Below are positions 1 through 10,800 of a DNA stretch of 64,000 nt, piece by piece. The translations under genes were made by a program, and so were the position numbers. The first letter of the stretch is position 1; the number at the start of each line of letters is the position of its first letter. The notes under the pieces are model-generated. The model was not told the DNA's origin and searched no databases. It saw only the letters and a program-made list of their open reading frames with translations. The stretch is from Fluviicola chungangensis (GTDB lineage: Bacteria; Bacteroidota; Bacteroidia; Flavobacteriales_D; Crocinitomicaceae): the NCBI RefSeq assembly GCF_007558725.1, contig NZ_VLPL01000002.1, forward strand, positions 1-64,000, read 5' to 3'.

Positions 1-1530
1 GTAGAAGAAGTGTATGTATTTCCATCAATCCAATCGTAGGAATCACAAGCAGTTTGAATATCCGTTCCCGTCGTCGAATGATTAATAGTTAGATTCAAAG
101 TAACGGTGGAATCACAACCTGCGACATTTTGTAATACAAAAGTCGGTGTGTTTGTAGAAGAAGTGTATGTATTTCCATCAATCCAATCGTAGGAATCACA
201 AGCAGTTTGAATATCCGTTCCCGTCGTCGAATGATTAATAGTTAGATTCAAAGTAACGGTGGAATCACAACCTGCGACATTTTGTAATACAAAAGTCGGT
301 GTGTTTGTAGAAGAAGTGTATGTGTTTCCATCAATCCAATCGTAGGAATCACAAGCAGTTTGAACGTCCGTTCCTGTCGTAGAATGTGTAATCGTTAGAT
401 TCAAGGTAACTGTAGAATCACAACCTGCGGCATTTTGCAACACAAAAGTCGGTGTGTTCGTAGAAGAAGTGTATGTATTTCCATCAATCCAATCGTAGGA
501 ATCACAAGCAGTTTGAATATCCGTTCCTGTCGTAGAATGATTAATAGTTAGATTCAAGGTAACTGTAGAATCACAACCTGCGGCATTTTGCAATACAAAA
601 GTCGGTGTGTTTGTAGAAGAAGTGTATGTATTTCCATCAATCCAATCGTAGGAATCACAAGCAGTTTGAACGTCCGTTCCTGTCGTAGAATGATTAATAG
701 TTAGATTCAAGGTAACTGTAGAATCACAACCTGCGGCATTTTGCAACACAAAAGTCGGTGTGTTCGTAGAAGAAGTGTATGTATTTCCATCAATCCAATC
801 GTAGGAATCACAAGCAGTTTGAATATCCGTTCCTGTCGTAGAATGATTAATAGTTAGATTCAAGGTAACTGTAGAATCACAACCTGCGGCATTTTGCAAT
901 ACAAAAGTCGGTGTGTTTGTAGAAGATGTATACGTATTTCCATCAATCCAATCGTAGGAATCACAAGCAGTTTGAACGTCCGTTCCTGTCGTAGAATGAT
1001 TAATAGTTAGATTCAAGGTAACTGTAGAATCACAACCTGCGGCATTTTGCAACACAAAAGTCGGTGTGTTCGTAGAAGAAGTGTATGTATTTCCATCAAT
1101 CCAATCGTAGGAATCACAAGCAGTTTGAATATCCGTTCCCGTCGTCGAATGATTAATAGTTAGATTCAAAGTAACGGTGGAATCACAACCTGCGGCATTT
1201 TGCAATACAAAAGTCGGTGTGTTTGTAGAAGAAGTGTATGTGTTTCCATCAATCCAATCGTAGGAATCACAAGCAGTTTGAACGTCCGTTCCTGTCGTAG
1301 AATGTGTAATCGTTAGATTCAAGGTAACTGTAGAATCACAACCTGCGGCATTTTGCAATACAAAAGTCGGTGTGTTCGTAGAAGAAGTGTATGTATTTCC
1401 ATCAATCCAATCGTAGGAATCACAAGCAGTTTGAGTATCTGTTCCACTATTCGGATGAGTAATCGTTAAATTCAATACAATGATCGAATCACAGCCAAAT
1501 ATATTCGTCAGGGTATCTGTATATTGACCG
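1..1530 (-). repeat. 153-bp coding tandem repeat array (51 aa per unit)
   Basis: Units begin at 1, 154, 307, 460, 613, 766, 919, 1072, 1225 and 1378, an exact 153-bp period. The first nine are near identical; the tenth diverges in its second half, and older degenerate copies continue to about 1770. Each unit encodes 51 residues in the frame of the surrounding gene. Units fall into two types, marked by GAATATCC or GAACGTCC on the plus strand, which mostly alternate. The array continues past the left edge. Confidence 0.95.
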
Positions 1531-4040
1531 GAAGACGTATAAACAGTACCATTTTGAGGCCAAAGATAAGTCACACAGTTGCTAACTGTTTGAATCAAAT
1601 TTGAGGGTGGATAAATCGTTAGGTTCAAGGTATAAACCGAATCGCACCCGTTTGCCAATGCTCCGCTAACAGTATGTGTGTAAACTCCGCTTGTGGTATA
1701 AGCCTGACCTGTTAAATTCCAGTGATAGGATGAACAAACTGCTTGATTCTCCAATGCTGTTTCCGGTTCACATACCCGTAATCGCGCAATGCGATTTCTT
1801 GGAATTCCGTTGTAATTCGTAAATGCGCCACTAATCACTATGCGGCCATCGGATTGGATATTTATTGCATTTATAGAAAGGTTTGTTCCTGTTTCAGTTT
1901 CAAAAACGGAATCTATCGAACCGTCCGGATTCAGTCTGATCAAACGGTTAACCGGTGTACCATTATAAGTTGTGAAATCTCCTCCGATCAGTAGCTTCCC
2001 ATCCGTTTGAACGTTGATTGTTTCAACGGCGGCATTAAATCCGGATCCGGAATTAAAGGTCCCATCCATTGATCCATCCGAATTTAATCGGAGGATTTTA
2101 GCGGCTGCCATACCATTGTAAGTGGTAAAATCTCCACCAACCAGTAATTTCCCATCTGTTTGTAATTTAAGGTCCCTTACTTTTCCATTAGGACCGGCTC
2201 CAATCACAAATGAAGGATCCGGAATTCCTGTAGCTGTGAGTCTAAGCAGTTTATTTGCAGAGGATCCGTTGAAAGAATTGAAGTTTCCGCCTACCAAGAT
2301 TTTTCCGTCCGGCTGCAAACTGATTGAAGTTACTGTTGTATCGAATCCCGAGCCGATGGAGAATGAATTGTCTATCGATCCATTTGTATTCGACCTAACA
2401 ATTCGATTTACACTATTTCCATTGTAACTTGTAAAATCTCCGCCAAGAACAACTTTGCCATCAGACTGTGATACAATAGTTTGGATTGTTTTATTTGCTC
2501 CTATAAAAGAGTTATAGGACGAGTCCAGATCTCCATTTGTTGTTAATCGGGCAATTCTGTTAATTGACGATCCTTTATACGTAGTAAAATCCCCTCCAAC
2601 GAGGAATTTACCATCACTTTGAACTGCAAGTGTTTTTACGGATGCATTCATACCGGAGCCAATATGGAACGATGTATCGAGTACTCCATCGTCTTTCAAT
2701 CTGGCAATTTTACTATAAGGGATTCCATTATACCCGGTAAAATCTCCTCCAATCAGTATTTTGCCATCCGATAGAATTTCAGAAGCATTAATTGTAGAAT
2801 TTGTACCTGATGAAGGATTAAATGTGAAATCCAGATGACCGTTGGAATCTAATCTGACAATTCTGGAAGTTAAGTAACCATTAAATACAGTGAAATCTCC
2901 AACAAGAATAATTTTGCCATTCGCCACCAATGCTGAACTATAGACCGTACCATTAAACCCTGTTCCTGCATCAAAGCCCGGATCTATCGTTCCATCAGAA
3001 TTCAATCTTATTATCCTATTGGCAGTGGTTCCATTATACGTAGTGTAGATTCCTCCCAAGATTAACTTATTGTCAGATTGCTGGCTTATTGTATAAACAT
3101 ATCCGCCGCTAACTCCCGTTCCGGGGTTAAAACTATTGTCTAAGGTTCCATTCGCATTTAATCTTGCCAAACCTCTAATTGAAGTTCCATTATAGCTCAG
3201 GAATGAACCCTGTATCATAATTTGATCATTCGCTAAAAGGGCACTTGTTTCTATATAGGATGCTCCGCTACCGGAAAGGAATGTATTATCGATTGACCCG
3301 TTTGCATTCAACCTCGCAATACCGTTTCTACTATAGCCATTGCATACACTGAAATCGCCACATACAATGATTTTATCGTTTGATTGAACAGATATTGAAT
3401 TAACCGGATCGTTTGTACCTTGACCCGGTCCTCCGAAAGAAGGATCTAGTGTTCCATTGGCATTCAATCTGGCAATAAAATTTCTTGTTGCTGTATTGAT
3501 CCTGGTGAAATAGCCACCAATTATTATTTTTCCATCGGATTGACGTTGCATAGTATATATTAATCCTTGATTAAGGGCATTTCCACCAGGATAAGAAGGA
3601 GTGGACTGAGAGAAAAAGGATTGATCCATTGTTCCATTCGCATTCAATCTGAAAACTCCCAATGCCAGTATTCCGTTATAAGATGAAAAACCACCACCGG
3701 CAAGTACAATTTTCCCATCTGGCTGAAGTACCATGCAACGTAAATATCCTGCATTCAATCCGGTCCCTGTATGAAAAGAAGTATCCAATGTCCCATCCGG
3801 ATTTAATCTTGCAATTCCATTAATTGGAATGCCATTATAAGTAGTATTGGCTCCCGAAGCAATAAGTATCTTTCCGTCCGGTTGAATGACAGTTACCCAG
3901 GTAAGATTACTAACTCCATCGCCCATCCCATTAACCAAGTTGGGTGGGCTAAATGTCGGATCGTTGCTACCTGGTTGTGCAAAGGCATTTTGTGTAATAA
4001 AAATTGCAAGAAGTAGTAAGAATGTGCAAAATTGATTCAT
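1..4040 (-). CDS. Giant secreted delta-60 repeat / GCDS-repeat surface protein (C-terminus outside window)
   Basis: An open frame runs from an ATG at 4040 to the left edge, about 1346 codons, without a stop. It begins with a signal peptide (MNQFC..., cleavage probable after NAFA). About 14 copies of a ~50-residue delta-60 type repeat follow (core xxDGKIxxGGxF, ending in xRLNxDGxxDxxF), filling roughly residues 25-750; such repeats are predicted beta-propeller-like. After that come divergent and then nearly identical 51-residue repeats with the core GCDSTVTLNLTI and ACDSYDWIDGNTY. A close paralogue lies at 7885-11709 and ends in a T9SS sorting domain, so this protein is probably also exported to the cell surface; its own C-terminus cannot be seen. 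Function is unknown; adhesin or surface-layer roles are guesses. A TATGTTTG -7 box lies just upstream. Confidence 0.85.
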   Translation of the reverse strand, partial: MNQFCTFLLLLAIFITQNAFAQPGSNDPTFSPPNLVNGMGDGVSNLTWVTVIQPDGKILIASGANTTYNGIPINGIARLNPDGTLDTSFHTGTGLNAGYLRCMVLQPDGKIVLAGGGFSSYNGILALGVFRLNANGTMDQSFFSQSTPSYPGGNALNQGLIYTMQRQSDGKIIIGGYFTRINTATRNFIARLNANGTLDPSFGGPGQGTNDPVNSISVQSNDKIIVCGDFSVCNGYSRNGIARLNANGSIDNTFLSGSGASYIETSALLANDQIMIQGSFLSYNGTSIRGLARLNANGTLDNSFNPGTGVSGGYVYTISQQSDNKLILGGIYTTYNGTTANRIIRLNSDGTIDPGFDAGTGFNGTVYSSALVANGKIILVGDFTVFNGYLTSRIVRLDSNGHLDFTFNPSSGTNSTINASEILSDGKILIGGDFTGYNGIPYSKIARLKDDGVLDTSFHIGSGMNASVKTLAVQSDGKFLVGGDFTTYKGSSINRIARLTTNGDLDSSYNSFIGANKTIQTIVSQSDGKVVLGGDFTSYNGNSVNRIVRSNTNGSIDNSFSIGSGFDTTVTSISLQPDGKILVGGNFNSFNGSSANKLLRLTATGIPDPSFVIGAGPNGKVRDLKLQTDGKLLVGGDFTTYNGMAAAKILRLNSDGSMDGTFNSGSGFNAAVETINVQTDGKLLIGGDFTTYNGTPVNRLIRLNPDGSIDSVFETETGTNLSINAINIQSDGRIVISGAFTNYNGIPRNRIARLRVCEPETALENQAVCSSYHWNLTGQAYTTSGVYTHTVSGALANGCDSVYTLNLTIYPPSNLIQTVSNCVTYLWPQNGTVYTSSGQYTDTLTNIFGCDSIIVLNLTITHPNSGTDTQTACDSYDWIDGNTYTSSTNTPTFVLQNAAGCDSTVTLNLTITHSTTGTDVQTACDSYDWIDGNTYTSSTNTPTFVLQNAAGCDSTVTLNLTINHSTTGTDIQTACDSYDWIDGNTYTSSTNTPTFVLQNAAGCDSTVTLNLTINHSTTGTDVQTACDSYDWIDGNTYTSSTNTPTFVLQNAAGCDSTVTLNLTINHSTTGTDIQTACDSYDWIDGNTYTSSTNTPTFVLQNAAGCDSTVTLNLTINHSTTGTDVQTACDSYDWIDGNTYTSSTNTPTFVLQNAAGCDSTVTLNLTINHSTTGTDIQTACDSYDWIDGNTYTSSTNTPTFVLQNAAGCDSTVTLNLTITHSTTGTDVQTACDSYDWIDGNTYTSSTNTPTFVLQNVAGCDSTVTLNLTINHSTTGTDIQTACDSYDWIDGNTYTSSTNTPTFVLQNVAGCDSTVTLNLTINHSTTGTDIQTACDSYDWIDGNTYTSS

Positions 4041-4058
4041 CTGATTAAATTGATTCGA

Positions 4059-4066
4059 CAAACATA
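4059..4066 (-). promoter_or_regulatory. -7 promoter box of the left delta-60 gene
   Basis: The minus strand reads TATGTTTG, matching the Bacteroidota -7 consensus TAnnTTTG, 18 nt before the ATG. This gives a short leader similar to that of the paralogue at 11709. Confidence 0.5.
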
Positions 4067-4132
4067 CAAAATCTATTTGCAGTTTCAAGATTAAGTCGCT
4101 CAAATTGTTGGTTTCAAGTGTTTCACTTCAAC

Positions 4133-4176
4133 AAAAAAATCCGTCTCCCATCCTATGACAGGATGAAAGACGGATT
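4133..4176 (-). terminator. Rho-independent terminator downstream of the 4235 lipoprotein gene
   Basis: AATCCGTC (4138-4145) pairs with GACGGATT (4169-4176), and CATCCT (4149-4154) with AGGATG (4160-4165), around a 5-nt loop. On the minus strand this is followed by a run of T (4139-4133), as expected for transcription leaving the gene that ends at 4235. Confidence 0.85.
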
Positions 4177-4234
4177 CGGGCATTGGCTTGAGTTACAGCG
4201 CCCTTTCTTTTAGTAGGGTGGGTTATTGAGTTTC

Positions 4235-4960
4235 TTATTTCACGGTTACCACTATTTTGGAAATGTTGTCCCCGTCCCAGCTTACTTCCACTGATTCGTA
4301 CCACAGTTCCGCAGAACAAACATACGTTCCATCTGCTTTGATGTTGGTAATTTGAAGTCCTTTCGTTGCAGGATCTCCAAACATTGGTTCTCCGTTTTCA
4401 GTAGTGATATCGTAAGGATTCACGCCACTTTTCACATAGTTCTTAGCTGCTTCCAAAATGCGACCACCTTCCGCAAATTCATTCAGGAATGCGTTCATCC
4501 GGTCACTCACTTTCACCGTTGCTTCATCTTTCAGCACTCCCACATTCAATGTTGCGGATGCATCCCCGAATGAATTGATTTCAATGGTGTACTTTCCATC
4601 TGCATCTACTAAGTACAAATTGCTTTTATCCGGACTTGTTGCAATATCCAAATCTCTAACAAAAGGTCCCGCTACCAGGAAATCCACTTGTTCGATTTCT
4701 TTATCTCCTTCTTTCAGGGAAAGGAAATAATTGCTGTTTTCAGCTTTTACATCCACTACGATGTAGATTTTACCTTCCGGTGCAATCAGTGTTTGTTGCT
4801 CTTCTTCGTTTACCAAAACAGAACTTGCTTTAAAATCAACTGTGATTTTTTGATCATCAAATTTGGTTTCAGTTCCTTTTTTGATCGATACAGGTGGTTC
4901 GGAGGTACAGGACCCAAGCAGTAATCCTACTGCTGCGATTGATACTAGAATTAATCTCAT
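4235..4960 (-). CDS. Hypothetical lipoprotein, 241 aa
   Basis: The N-terminus is a lipoprotein signal peptide with lipobox LLGSC (Cys at about residue 18), so the protein is probably anchored in a membrane. The body is a mixed beta-rich sequence with a stretch on ligand-like wording APEGKIYIVVDVKAEN that resembles the Ig-like beta-sandwich of DUF4352-type extracellular proteins; this similarity is weak. It lies between the two delta-60 genes and directly downstream of the LytS/LytTR pair, but has its own TATTTTTG box at 4981-4988 and its own terminator at 4133-4176, so it is probably a single-gene unit. Function not recognised. Confidence 0.8.
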   Translation of the reverse strand: MRLILVSIAAVGLLLGSCTSEPPVSIKKGTETKFDDQKITVDFKASSVLVNEEEQQTLIAPEGKIYIVVDVKAENSNYFLSLKEGDKEIEQVDFLVAGPFVRDLDIATSPDKSNLYLVDADGKYTIEINSFGDASATLNVGVLKDEATVKVSDRMNAFLNEFAEGGRILEAAKNYVKSGVNPYDITTENGEPMFGDPATKGLQITNIKADGTYVCSAELWYESVEVSWDGDNISKIVVTVK

Positions 4961-4980
4961 AATTTCTTTGTGTTTGGAAG

Positions 4981-4988
4981 CAAAAATA
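4981..4988 (-). promoter_or_regulatory. -7 promoter box of the 4960 lipoprotein gene
   Basis: TATTTTTG on the minus strand, 20 nt before the ATG at 4960, matching TAnnTTTG. Confidence 0.5.
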
Positions 4989-5099
4989 TAGCAACCAAAG
5001 CTAGCGAAACAGCCTGTTTTGGTGTCCGGACAGGAACAATTGGTAAGTGTACCCTTTTTTCAAATAAGCGTTCCGGCTTTTGGTCAATTGTCCGAAGTT

Positions 5100-7052
5100 T
5101 TAATCAAAAAGCGTGTTGTATGGAATGGAGAAGACCACCCTTGTTCCTTCCATCGGGATGGAGCTGATTTCAAATTTGAAAGCCCCTTTCCATTTTTTGT
5201 TTAACAGTTGGATCCGCTTTTCAGTAATTTGAATGGCCATGGATTCGTGTTCTTTTTTCGTGTTCACGGGTCTATTTGTTGAAAACCCTCTTCCGTTATC
5301 CGTAATTGAAATCGCTACCTCTTTTCCTGTTTTCTTATAGGAAATGGTCAATTTTCCGGGTTTATCCAATTCTGAGAATCCATGCTCGATGGCATTCTCA
5401 ATAAAGGGTTGAATAAGCATCGGTGGCAATAACAGGTTATCGGGTGATAATTGTTCGTCTATTTCAATGGTATAATCAAATGCATTGCTAAAGCGCAATT
5501 GTTGTAAACGCATGTAATCTTTCAACCATTTTAACTCTTCCTCCAGGGAAATATTATCGGTTGAAGAATGCTGTAGGATAGACCGCACCAATCGTGCAAA
5601 TGAAGTAAGGAGTTTCCCGGATTCTTCCGTATCTTTTCTCAACATATAGGTATGAATGGCATTGAGTACATTGAAGATAAAATGCGGGTTCATTTGGCTT
5701 TGCAATAAACGCTGTTCCATTTCAACGGCAATTTTTCCAGCCTTCAATCGGTTATAGCGCACGGTCGTATAAGCAATGACACTAATAAGCAAAAGCAATA
5801 AAACGGACCCGTAGATGAAATAATTAAGTCGGTCTAACTTAATGTCTTTCAGCAGGTTTTGCTGTCTTAACTGCAAATTCTCCCGTTGCTTTTTTTCTGT
5901 TTCATACTGTTCCTTCATGCGGGAAATCCCATGTTGGATCTCCATACTGCTGTTATTGTCTTCCAGTTCTTTAGCCTCTTCAAAATATTCCAGCGCAACT
6001 TCCATTTTTCCCATGGTTTTGTAAACCCTGTAATAATGCCAAAGCATATCTGCTTCCAATTCAGAGTAATCGCGATTATTGCGTATCCAATTATGTTTTG
6101 AGTTCAAAACAGCAAGTGCTTTGTCGTACTGCTTTTGTTTCATATAGGCAATACATTGGTAAAAAGAAATTTTCACTGCATTCACTGTGTCTTTTTCTTC
6201 CAGATAAAATGCTTCACATTCTTTGACCAGCTCCAATGCTTTCCTGCTCCTTCCGGTTTCAGCATAAACATGGGCCAGATTCGCCTGAGCGGTTTTAATC
6301 ACCCTTTCTTGTTGAAAATCTTTTTGCAGCCGCAAAGCTTCCAGCAAATATGGTTCTGCACTGGTGTATTGTTTTTGCTCCGCGAGCATCCCTCCCAGAT
6401 TCAATGAAGCGATGGACTGTCCGCTAAAATCTTTGATCTCTTTCCGGATCCGAATCGACCGTTTATAATAATCCGCGGCTTCCTTGTACCGTTCGAGCTG
6501 TTGCAGTAAAATTGCTATTGCTCCCAACATCTTTGCTTCATCCGACTTGGGGCCGTTCTTTTCATGGTAATGGAGTATCTCCAGGTTAATTTGAAGTGCT
6601 TTTTTATAATCCCCTTGCAATTTGTAGTAATGTGCATATAATCCCTTACTGAACATTAATCGGGATTGCTCATTTCCTAACTTTCTGAAAATACTATCGG
6701 ATTTCTGAAGATTGTACTTCATTTTATCCCAGTCGTTGAGTGACATATAGTAATTCCCGTAAGCCGCATAAGCGAGTCCTATTCCTTTGCTGTAATTGAT
6801 CCTGCGTGACAGACGCTGAACACTGTCCATATAAGAACGGAACTGTGCTTTATCACTGTAGAAATAGCTAACCCCAATATCGTAATAGAGCTTTGCTTTA
6901 ATCGAATCTTCCTGCTGGTAACGGACTTTGCGCAACAAACTGTCGAGCGGTGGCTGGGCATTAAACGAGTGCGTAAATGCACAAAAAAAACAAAGGATCA
7001 AACGGCGTCCGCGTTGCTGCGCACTGAAATGCTTTCGGAAGAACTCTTTCAT
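5100..7052 (-). CDS. LytS-family sensor histidine kinase with TPR sensor region
   Basis: 650 aa. A signal peptide or N-terminal membrane anchor (ends SFNAQ, about residue 33) is followed by TPR-type helical repeats (about residues 40-380), a coiled coil, one membrane segment (NYFIYGSVLLLLLISVIAY, about residue 430), then a His_kinase domain of the LytS type with the phospho-acceptor motif QMNPHFIFN and an ATPase N-box FIENAIEHG and G-box ITDNGRGF. It should autophosphorylate and pass phosphate to the LytTR regulator encoded immediately upstream; the regulator's stop and this gene's start share one base (TAATG), so translation is probably coupled. This TPR-TM-LytS layout is common in Bacteroidota. 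The signal is unknown; the flanking secreted repeat proteins are possible targets by proximity only. Confidence 0.93.
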   Translation of the reverse strand: MKEFFRKHFSAQQRGRRLILCFFCAFTHSFNAQPPLDSLLRKVRYQQEDSIKAKLYYDIGVSYFYSDKAQFRSYMDSVQRLSRRINYSKGIGLAYAAYGNYYMSLNDWDKMKYNLQKSDSIFRKLGNEQSRLMFSKGLYAHYYKLQGDYKKALQINLEILHYHEKNGPKSDEAKMLGAIAILLQQLERYKEAADYYKRSIRIRKEIKDFSGQSIASLNLGGMLAEQKQYTSAEPYLLEALRLQKDFQQERVIKTAQANLAHVYAETGRSRKALELVKECEAFYLEEKDTVNAVKISFYQCIAYMKQKQYDKALAVLNSKHNWIRNNRDYSELEADMLWHYYRVYKTMGKMEVALEYFEEAKELEDNNSSMEIQHGISRMKEQYETEKKQRENLQLRQQNLLKDIKLDRLNYFIYGSVLLLLLISVIAYTTVRYNRLKAGKIAVEMEQRLLQSQMNPHFIFNVLNAIHTYMLRKDTEESGKLLTSFARLVRSILQHSSTDNISLEEELKWLKDYMRLQQLRFSNAFDYTIEIDEQLSPDNLLLPPMLIQPFIENAIEHGFSELDKPGKLTISYKKTGKEVAISITDNGRGFSTNRPVNTKKEHESMAIQITEKRIQLLNKKWKGAFKFEISSIPMEGTRVVFSIPYNTLFD

Positions 7053-7795
7053 TATTGATTTGCCTTAAAATGCGCCATTACTTCTTCCTTTTTGCGCGTA
7101 GATACCGGTATTTCGATTTCATTTGCTAAGATCAGGAATCCCCCGTTGCGTTTATCGAACTGAGTTACGTAGCGCATGTTTACCAGGTAACTCTGATGGG
7201 TCCGAATAAATTGGTTACTGTCGATAATGTTCTCGAAATGCGCAAGCGTTTTGGAAACCAGAATGGGTTTGCGGTCCGCAAAATGGAAATGGGTATATGC
7301 GCCATCTGCCAAGCAATAGGTAATATCGTTTAGGTCAATAATGTGCAGCACATCTGCCGTATTCAGCACAATACGCTTTGGTTCTGCAGGTTTGAATTGC
7401 TGGCGGAATACATCCAATTGTTCCAGGATCTTGTTATTCTGAATGCGGGTATGCGTTTTTAGCAACGCGGCACTCAAATCCGACGGATCAAAAGGTTTCA
7501 GCAGGTAATCCAATGCGGATACCTGGAATGCTTTCAAAGCGAAATCGTTATATGCAGTTATAAAAATGGTCGGAATATACCGTGGTGCGATGGTTTGAAG
7601 AATATCGAATCCGCTTTTATCATGCAATTGGATATCCAATAACAACAAATCGGGATTGAACTCGTCAATTTCTTTTAAAGCAGCGGGAACACTGTCTGCT
7701 TCGCGAACCACCAAGTTGTCAATACTGCTTCTGGACAGTACCATCTGACAATTTTCACGGGCCATTTTTTCGTCATCTATAATTAAGATTTTCAT
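7052..7795 (-). CDS. LytTR-family response regulator
   Basis: 247 aa. The receiver domain (residues 1-115) shows the acidic pair IIDDEK, the phospho-acceptor DLLLLDIQL, the conserved Thr in FITAYN and the Lys in LLKPFD. The C-terminal LytTR DNA-binding domain (about 145-245) has the typical RTHQSYLVNMRYV segment. It overlaps the LytS kinase gene by one base and forms a two-gene operon with it. A -7-like TATTTTTA lies at 7820-7827, directly in the T-run of the upstream terminator. LytTR proteins bind direct repeats near promoters; no such sites could be assigned by eye. Confidence 0.95.
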   Translation of the reverse strand: MKILIIDDEKMARENCQMVLSRSSIDNLVVREADSVPAALKEIDEFNPDLLLLDIQLHDKSGFDILQTIAPRYIPTIFITAYNDFALKAFQVSALDYLLKPFDPSDLSAALLKTHTRIQNNKILEQLDVFRQQFKPAEPKRIVLNTADVLHIIDLNDITYCLADGAYTHFHFADRKPILVSKTLAHFENIIDSNQFIRTHQSYLVNMRYVTQFDKRNGGFLILANEIEIPVSTRKKEEVMAHFKANQ

Positions 7796-7819
7796 TCATG
7801 GAGGTAAATGGGAGCTTAA

Positions 7820-7854
7820 AAATACAAAATCCAGTTATCGATTGATAACCGGAT
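7820..7854 (-). terminator. Rho-independent terminator of the 7885-11709 gene
   Basis: ATCC-GTTATC (7829-7839) pairs with GATAAC-GGAT (7844-7854) with one mismatch and a GATT loop. The minus strand continues into TTTTGTATTTTT. It separates the delta-60 gene from the LytTR operon. Confidence 0.75.
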
Positions 7855-7884
7855 CTTGAATATAGTTAGTAATAACGGATACTG

Positions 7885-10800
7885 TCACTGCTTCACCATC
7901 CGCTGAACGCTATGTCCCTGCGAATTGTTGAAATCGAATAAATACACTCCGCGTTCCATATGTTGCAAGGAAACGACTCCCTGGTTTTGGATTTTCTCTT
8001 TCAATACCACTTTCCCCTGAACATCATAAACCGTCAATTCGGCATCGGAGCCGGAGAAAGAAATATGAACCTGATCGTTGGTTGGGTTCGGATAAAGTTC
8101 AAAGAGATCCTTACCGTTATTGGTCAGGCCGGCCGTGCTCACATTTCCATTGTTGAAGTAGATTGCTTCCGTTACTGTGAAGTACTCTCCCAACGATTTA
8201 TTCGGACAGAAGACGCTCAATTGCAGCCAGTAAACGCCATTTCCATTATTCAGAACATAACTGGTCGTGTCGAAATTAGATCCGTTGGAGTCTACAATAT
8301 TCCAGATTACGTTTACGGTATTTCCGTTTGCCCAGATCGAATCAATGTAAGCCGTGTCAATTCCGGCGTAGTAAATGTCACAGTTAGTCATCGTGACGCC
8401 CAAAGAATCCTGCGCCAACGAATCGATGAACGGGTTATTGAAGACAAAGTTGGAGTCGACCGGAATGACGATCGTCGTGGAAAGGGTGTCTCCACAATTA
8501 TCCGTTACATGCAGATCGTGAGTTCCGGGGCATAAGCCTGCGACCAAACTGTATCCGTTTGAAGTGATGATTTGTGAACCGCTGTCGAAATCGAGTTCGA
8601 ACGGTGCGTTTCCTGAAAGATCAATTGCTGCTTCACCTATACAGGTATTTGCATCGGAAGGCAAGGAGAAGGAACTTTCGATTACTAACGGCAAGGCTGG
8701 AATAATTGTCAGATCTAATGTTATGATGGAATCGCAACCTGCTGCATTCGGAATGGTATCCACATATTGACCGGAAGCTGCATAGGTTTGACCATTAATC
8801 GGCCACGTGAAAGAACCGCAGGCAGTTTGGGTTTCGGTATTCGAACTTGAATTCAAAATCGTTAAGTCTAATGTAATGATCGAATCACAACCTACTGCGT
8901 TTGGAATGGTATCGATGTATTGACCGGATGCCATATAAGTTTGATTGTTGACCGACCAGGTAAAAGGACCACAGTAAGTTTGGCTTTGGCTACTACTAGT
9001 CGAGTTTAGAATAGTTAAGTTAAGGGTTATAATAGAATCACAGCCAGCTGAATTTGATATAGTGTCTAAATATTGACCCGAAAAAAAATATTGATTACCA
9101 TTGAATAAATAACTATTACATTCAACCGTATTAATCGTGCTTGATGATGGATTACTTACAATAAGAGACAGGGTAATAATTGAATCACAACCATACATAT
9201 TCGTAAATTGATGGGAATAAAACCCACTAGTTGAATAAGCTTGACCATACCAGTTATATACGTCACATGTTGAAACAAATAATGTATCGTTTGTATGTTG
9301 AATACTTAAGTTTAAAGTAATAATTGAGTCGCACCCTTGAGAATTAATTAATGTCTGGGTGTAAATCCCACTTGACGTATAATTTTGGCCATTCAGAGTA
9401 TAATTGTTGCACGCCGAGGCAGTAATTGAACTAGTTGAAGGGTAACAATTCAATAACCGAGTCAACCGGTTTCTTGGATTACCATTATAATTGGAAAATC
9501 TTCCACCCACAAAAATTTTCTGATCCGCTTGTAGCAGTAACGAAAGTACTTCATCATCAAATCCGGTACCTGAAATAAATGTACCATCCAAACTGCCATC
9601 ACTATTCAAGCGCACTATCCTGTTTCTACTAATTCCATTGTATGATGTGAAACTTCCTCCAATAATTATTTTACCATCGTCCTGAACAATAATCGTTTTC
9701 ACATCCCCATTAAGTCCACTTCCTGTATTAAAAGTAGCATCCAAACTGCCATTACTATTCAAACGAACCAGTCGGTTTTTAGGTAAACCATTAAATGTTG
9801 TGAAATTACCCCCGACTAAAATTTTTCCATCCGCCTGAATAGCACTAGTATAAATACTATAATTTGGTCCGTTTCCTGAATTAAATGTAAGATCGATACC
9901 GCCATTTGTATTCAAACGCGTAATTTTATTTACACTATTTCCATTACAATAAGTAAAATCACCTACAACAACAATCTTTCCATCAGGTTGTATAATGGAT
10001 GAGTATACCGGATTATTTGAATTCCAGATAAATGTTTGATCTTGGCTTCCGTCAGCATTTAATCGTATAAAATAGTTTTGAGTATTTCCATTAAACGATG
10101 TAAACGTTCCCCCTGCAAGTATTTTTCCATCACCTTGAACACATAAATTTCGAACATAGTTATTAAAACCACTTCCAGGATCAAATGTGGAATCCAAACT
10201 GCCATCAGGATTCAAGCGGGCTATTTTTAAACGACTTAAACCATTATACAACGAAAAATCACCTGCAACTAATATTTTATCATCATCTTGTATCCTTATT
10301 GTTGATACCGTATTGTTAAATCCTTCACCAATATCAAAGGTTGTATCTATATCGCCATTCGAATATATGCGTGTTATCTTATTTTGGATAATCCCATTGT
10401 ATTTTGAAAAGTTTCCTCCTATTACTTGCTTCCCGTCTGCTTGAAAACCCATGCTGCCTGCAAATTCATTAAACCCGGAACCTTGATTAAAGGTCTCATC
10501 TAGATTCCCATCAACGTTTAATCGAAGCATGCTACCTGTTAGCGTCAAATTATAAGAGGAAAAAGATCCAAGTACAATTATTTTCCCGTCATTTTGTATA
10601 CTAATGTCCTCAACTTGACTATTAAGCGCAGCACCCAAATTTGAACTAAAAACCGGTTCGACAGAGCCATTTGAATTGATTCGAACTAAATACGCACATA
10701 ATGTTCCATTATAAGAATAATGGGTTCCGCCTACCATAATCGTTCCATCATTTTTTATTTTTACAGCTGTACAATACCCCGTATTAAATCCGCTTCCAAT

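Noticed and set aside
1-1530. CRISPR-like array of evenly spaced repeats
   Set aside because: The repeats are contiguous 153-bp units without spacers and are translated in frame as 51-aa repeats.
7960-8535. 191-aa plus-strand frame
   Set aside because: It is a shadow of the C-terminal part of the delta-60 protein, which has a complete sorting domain on the minus strand.
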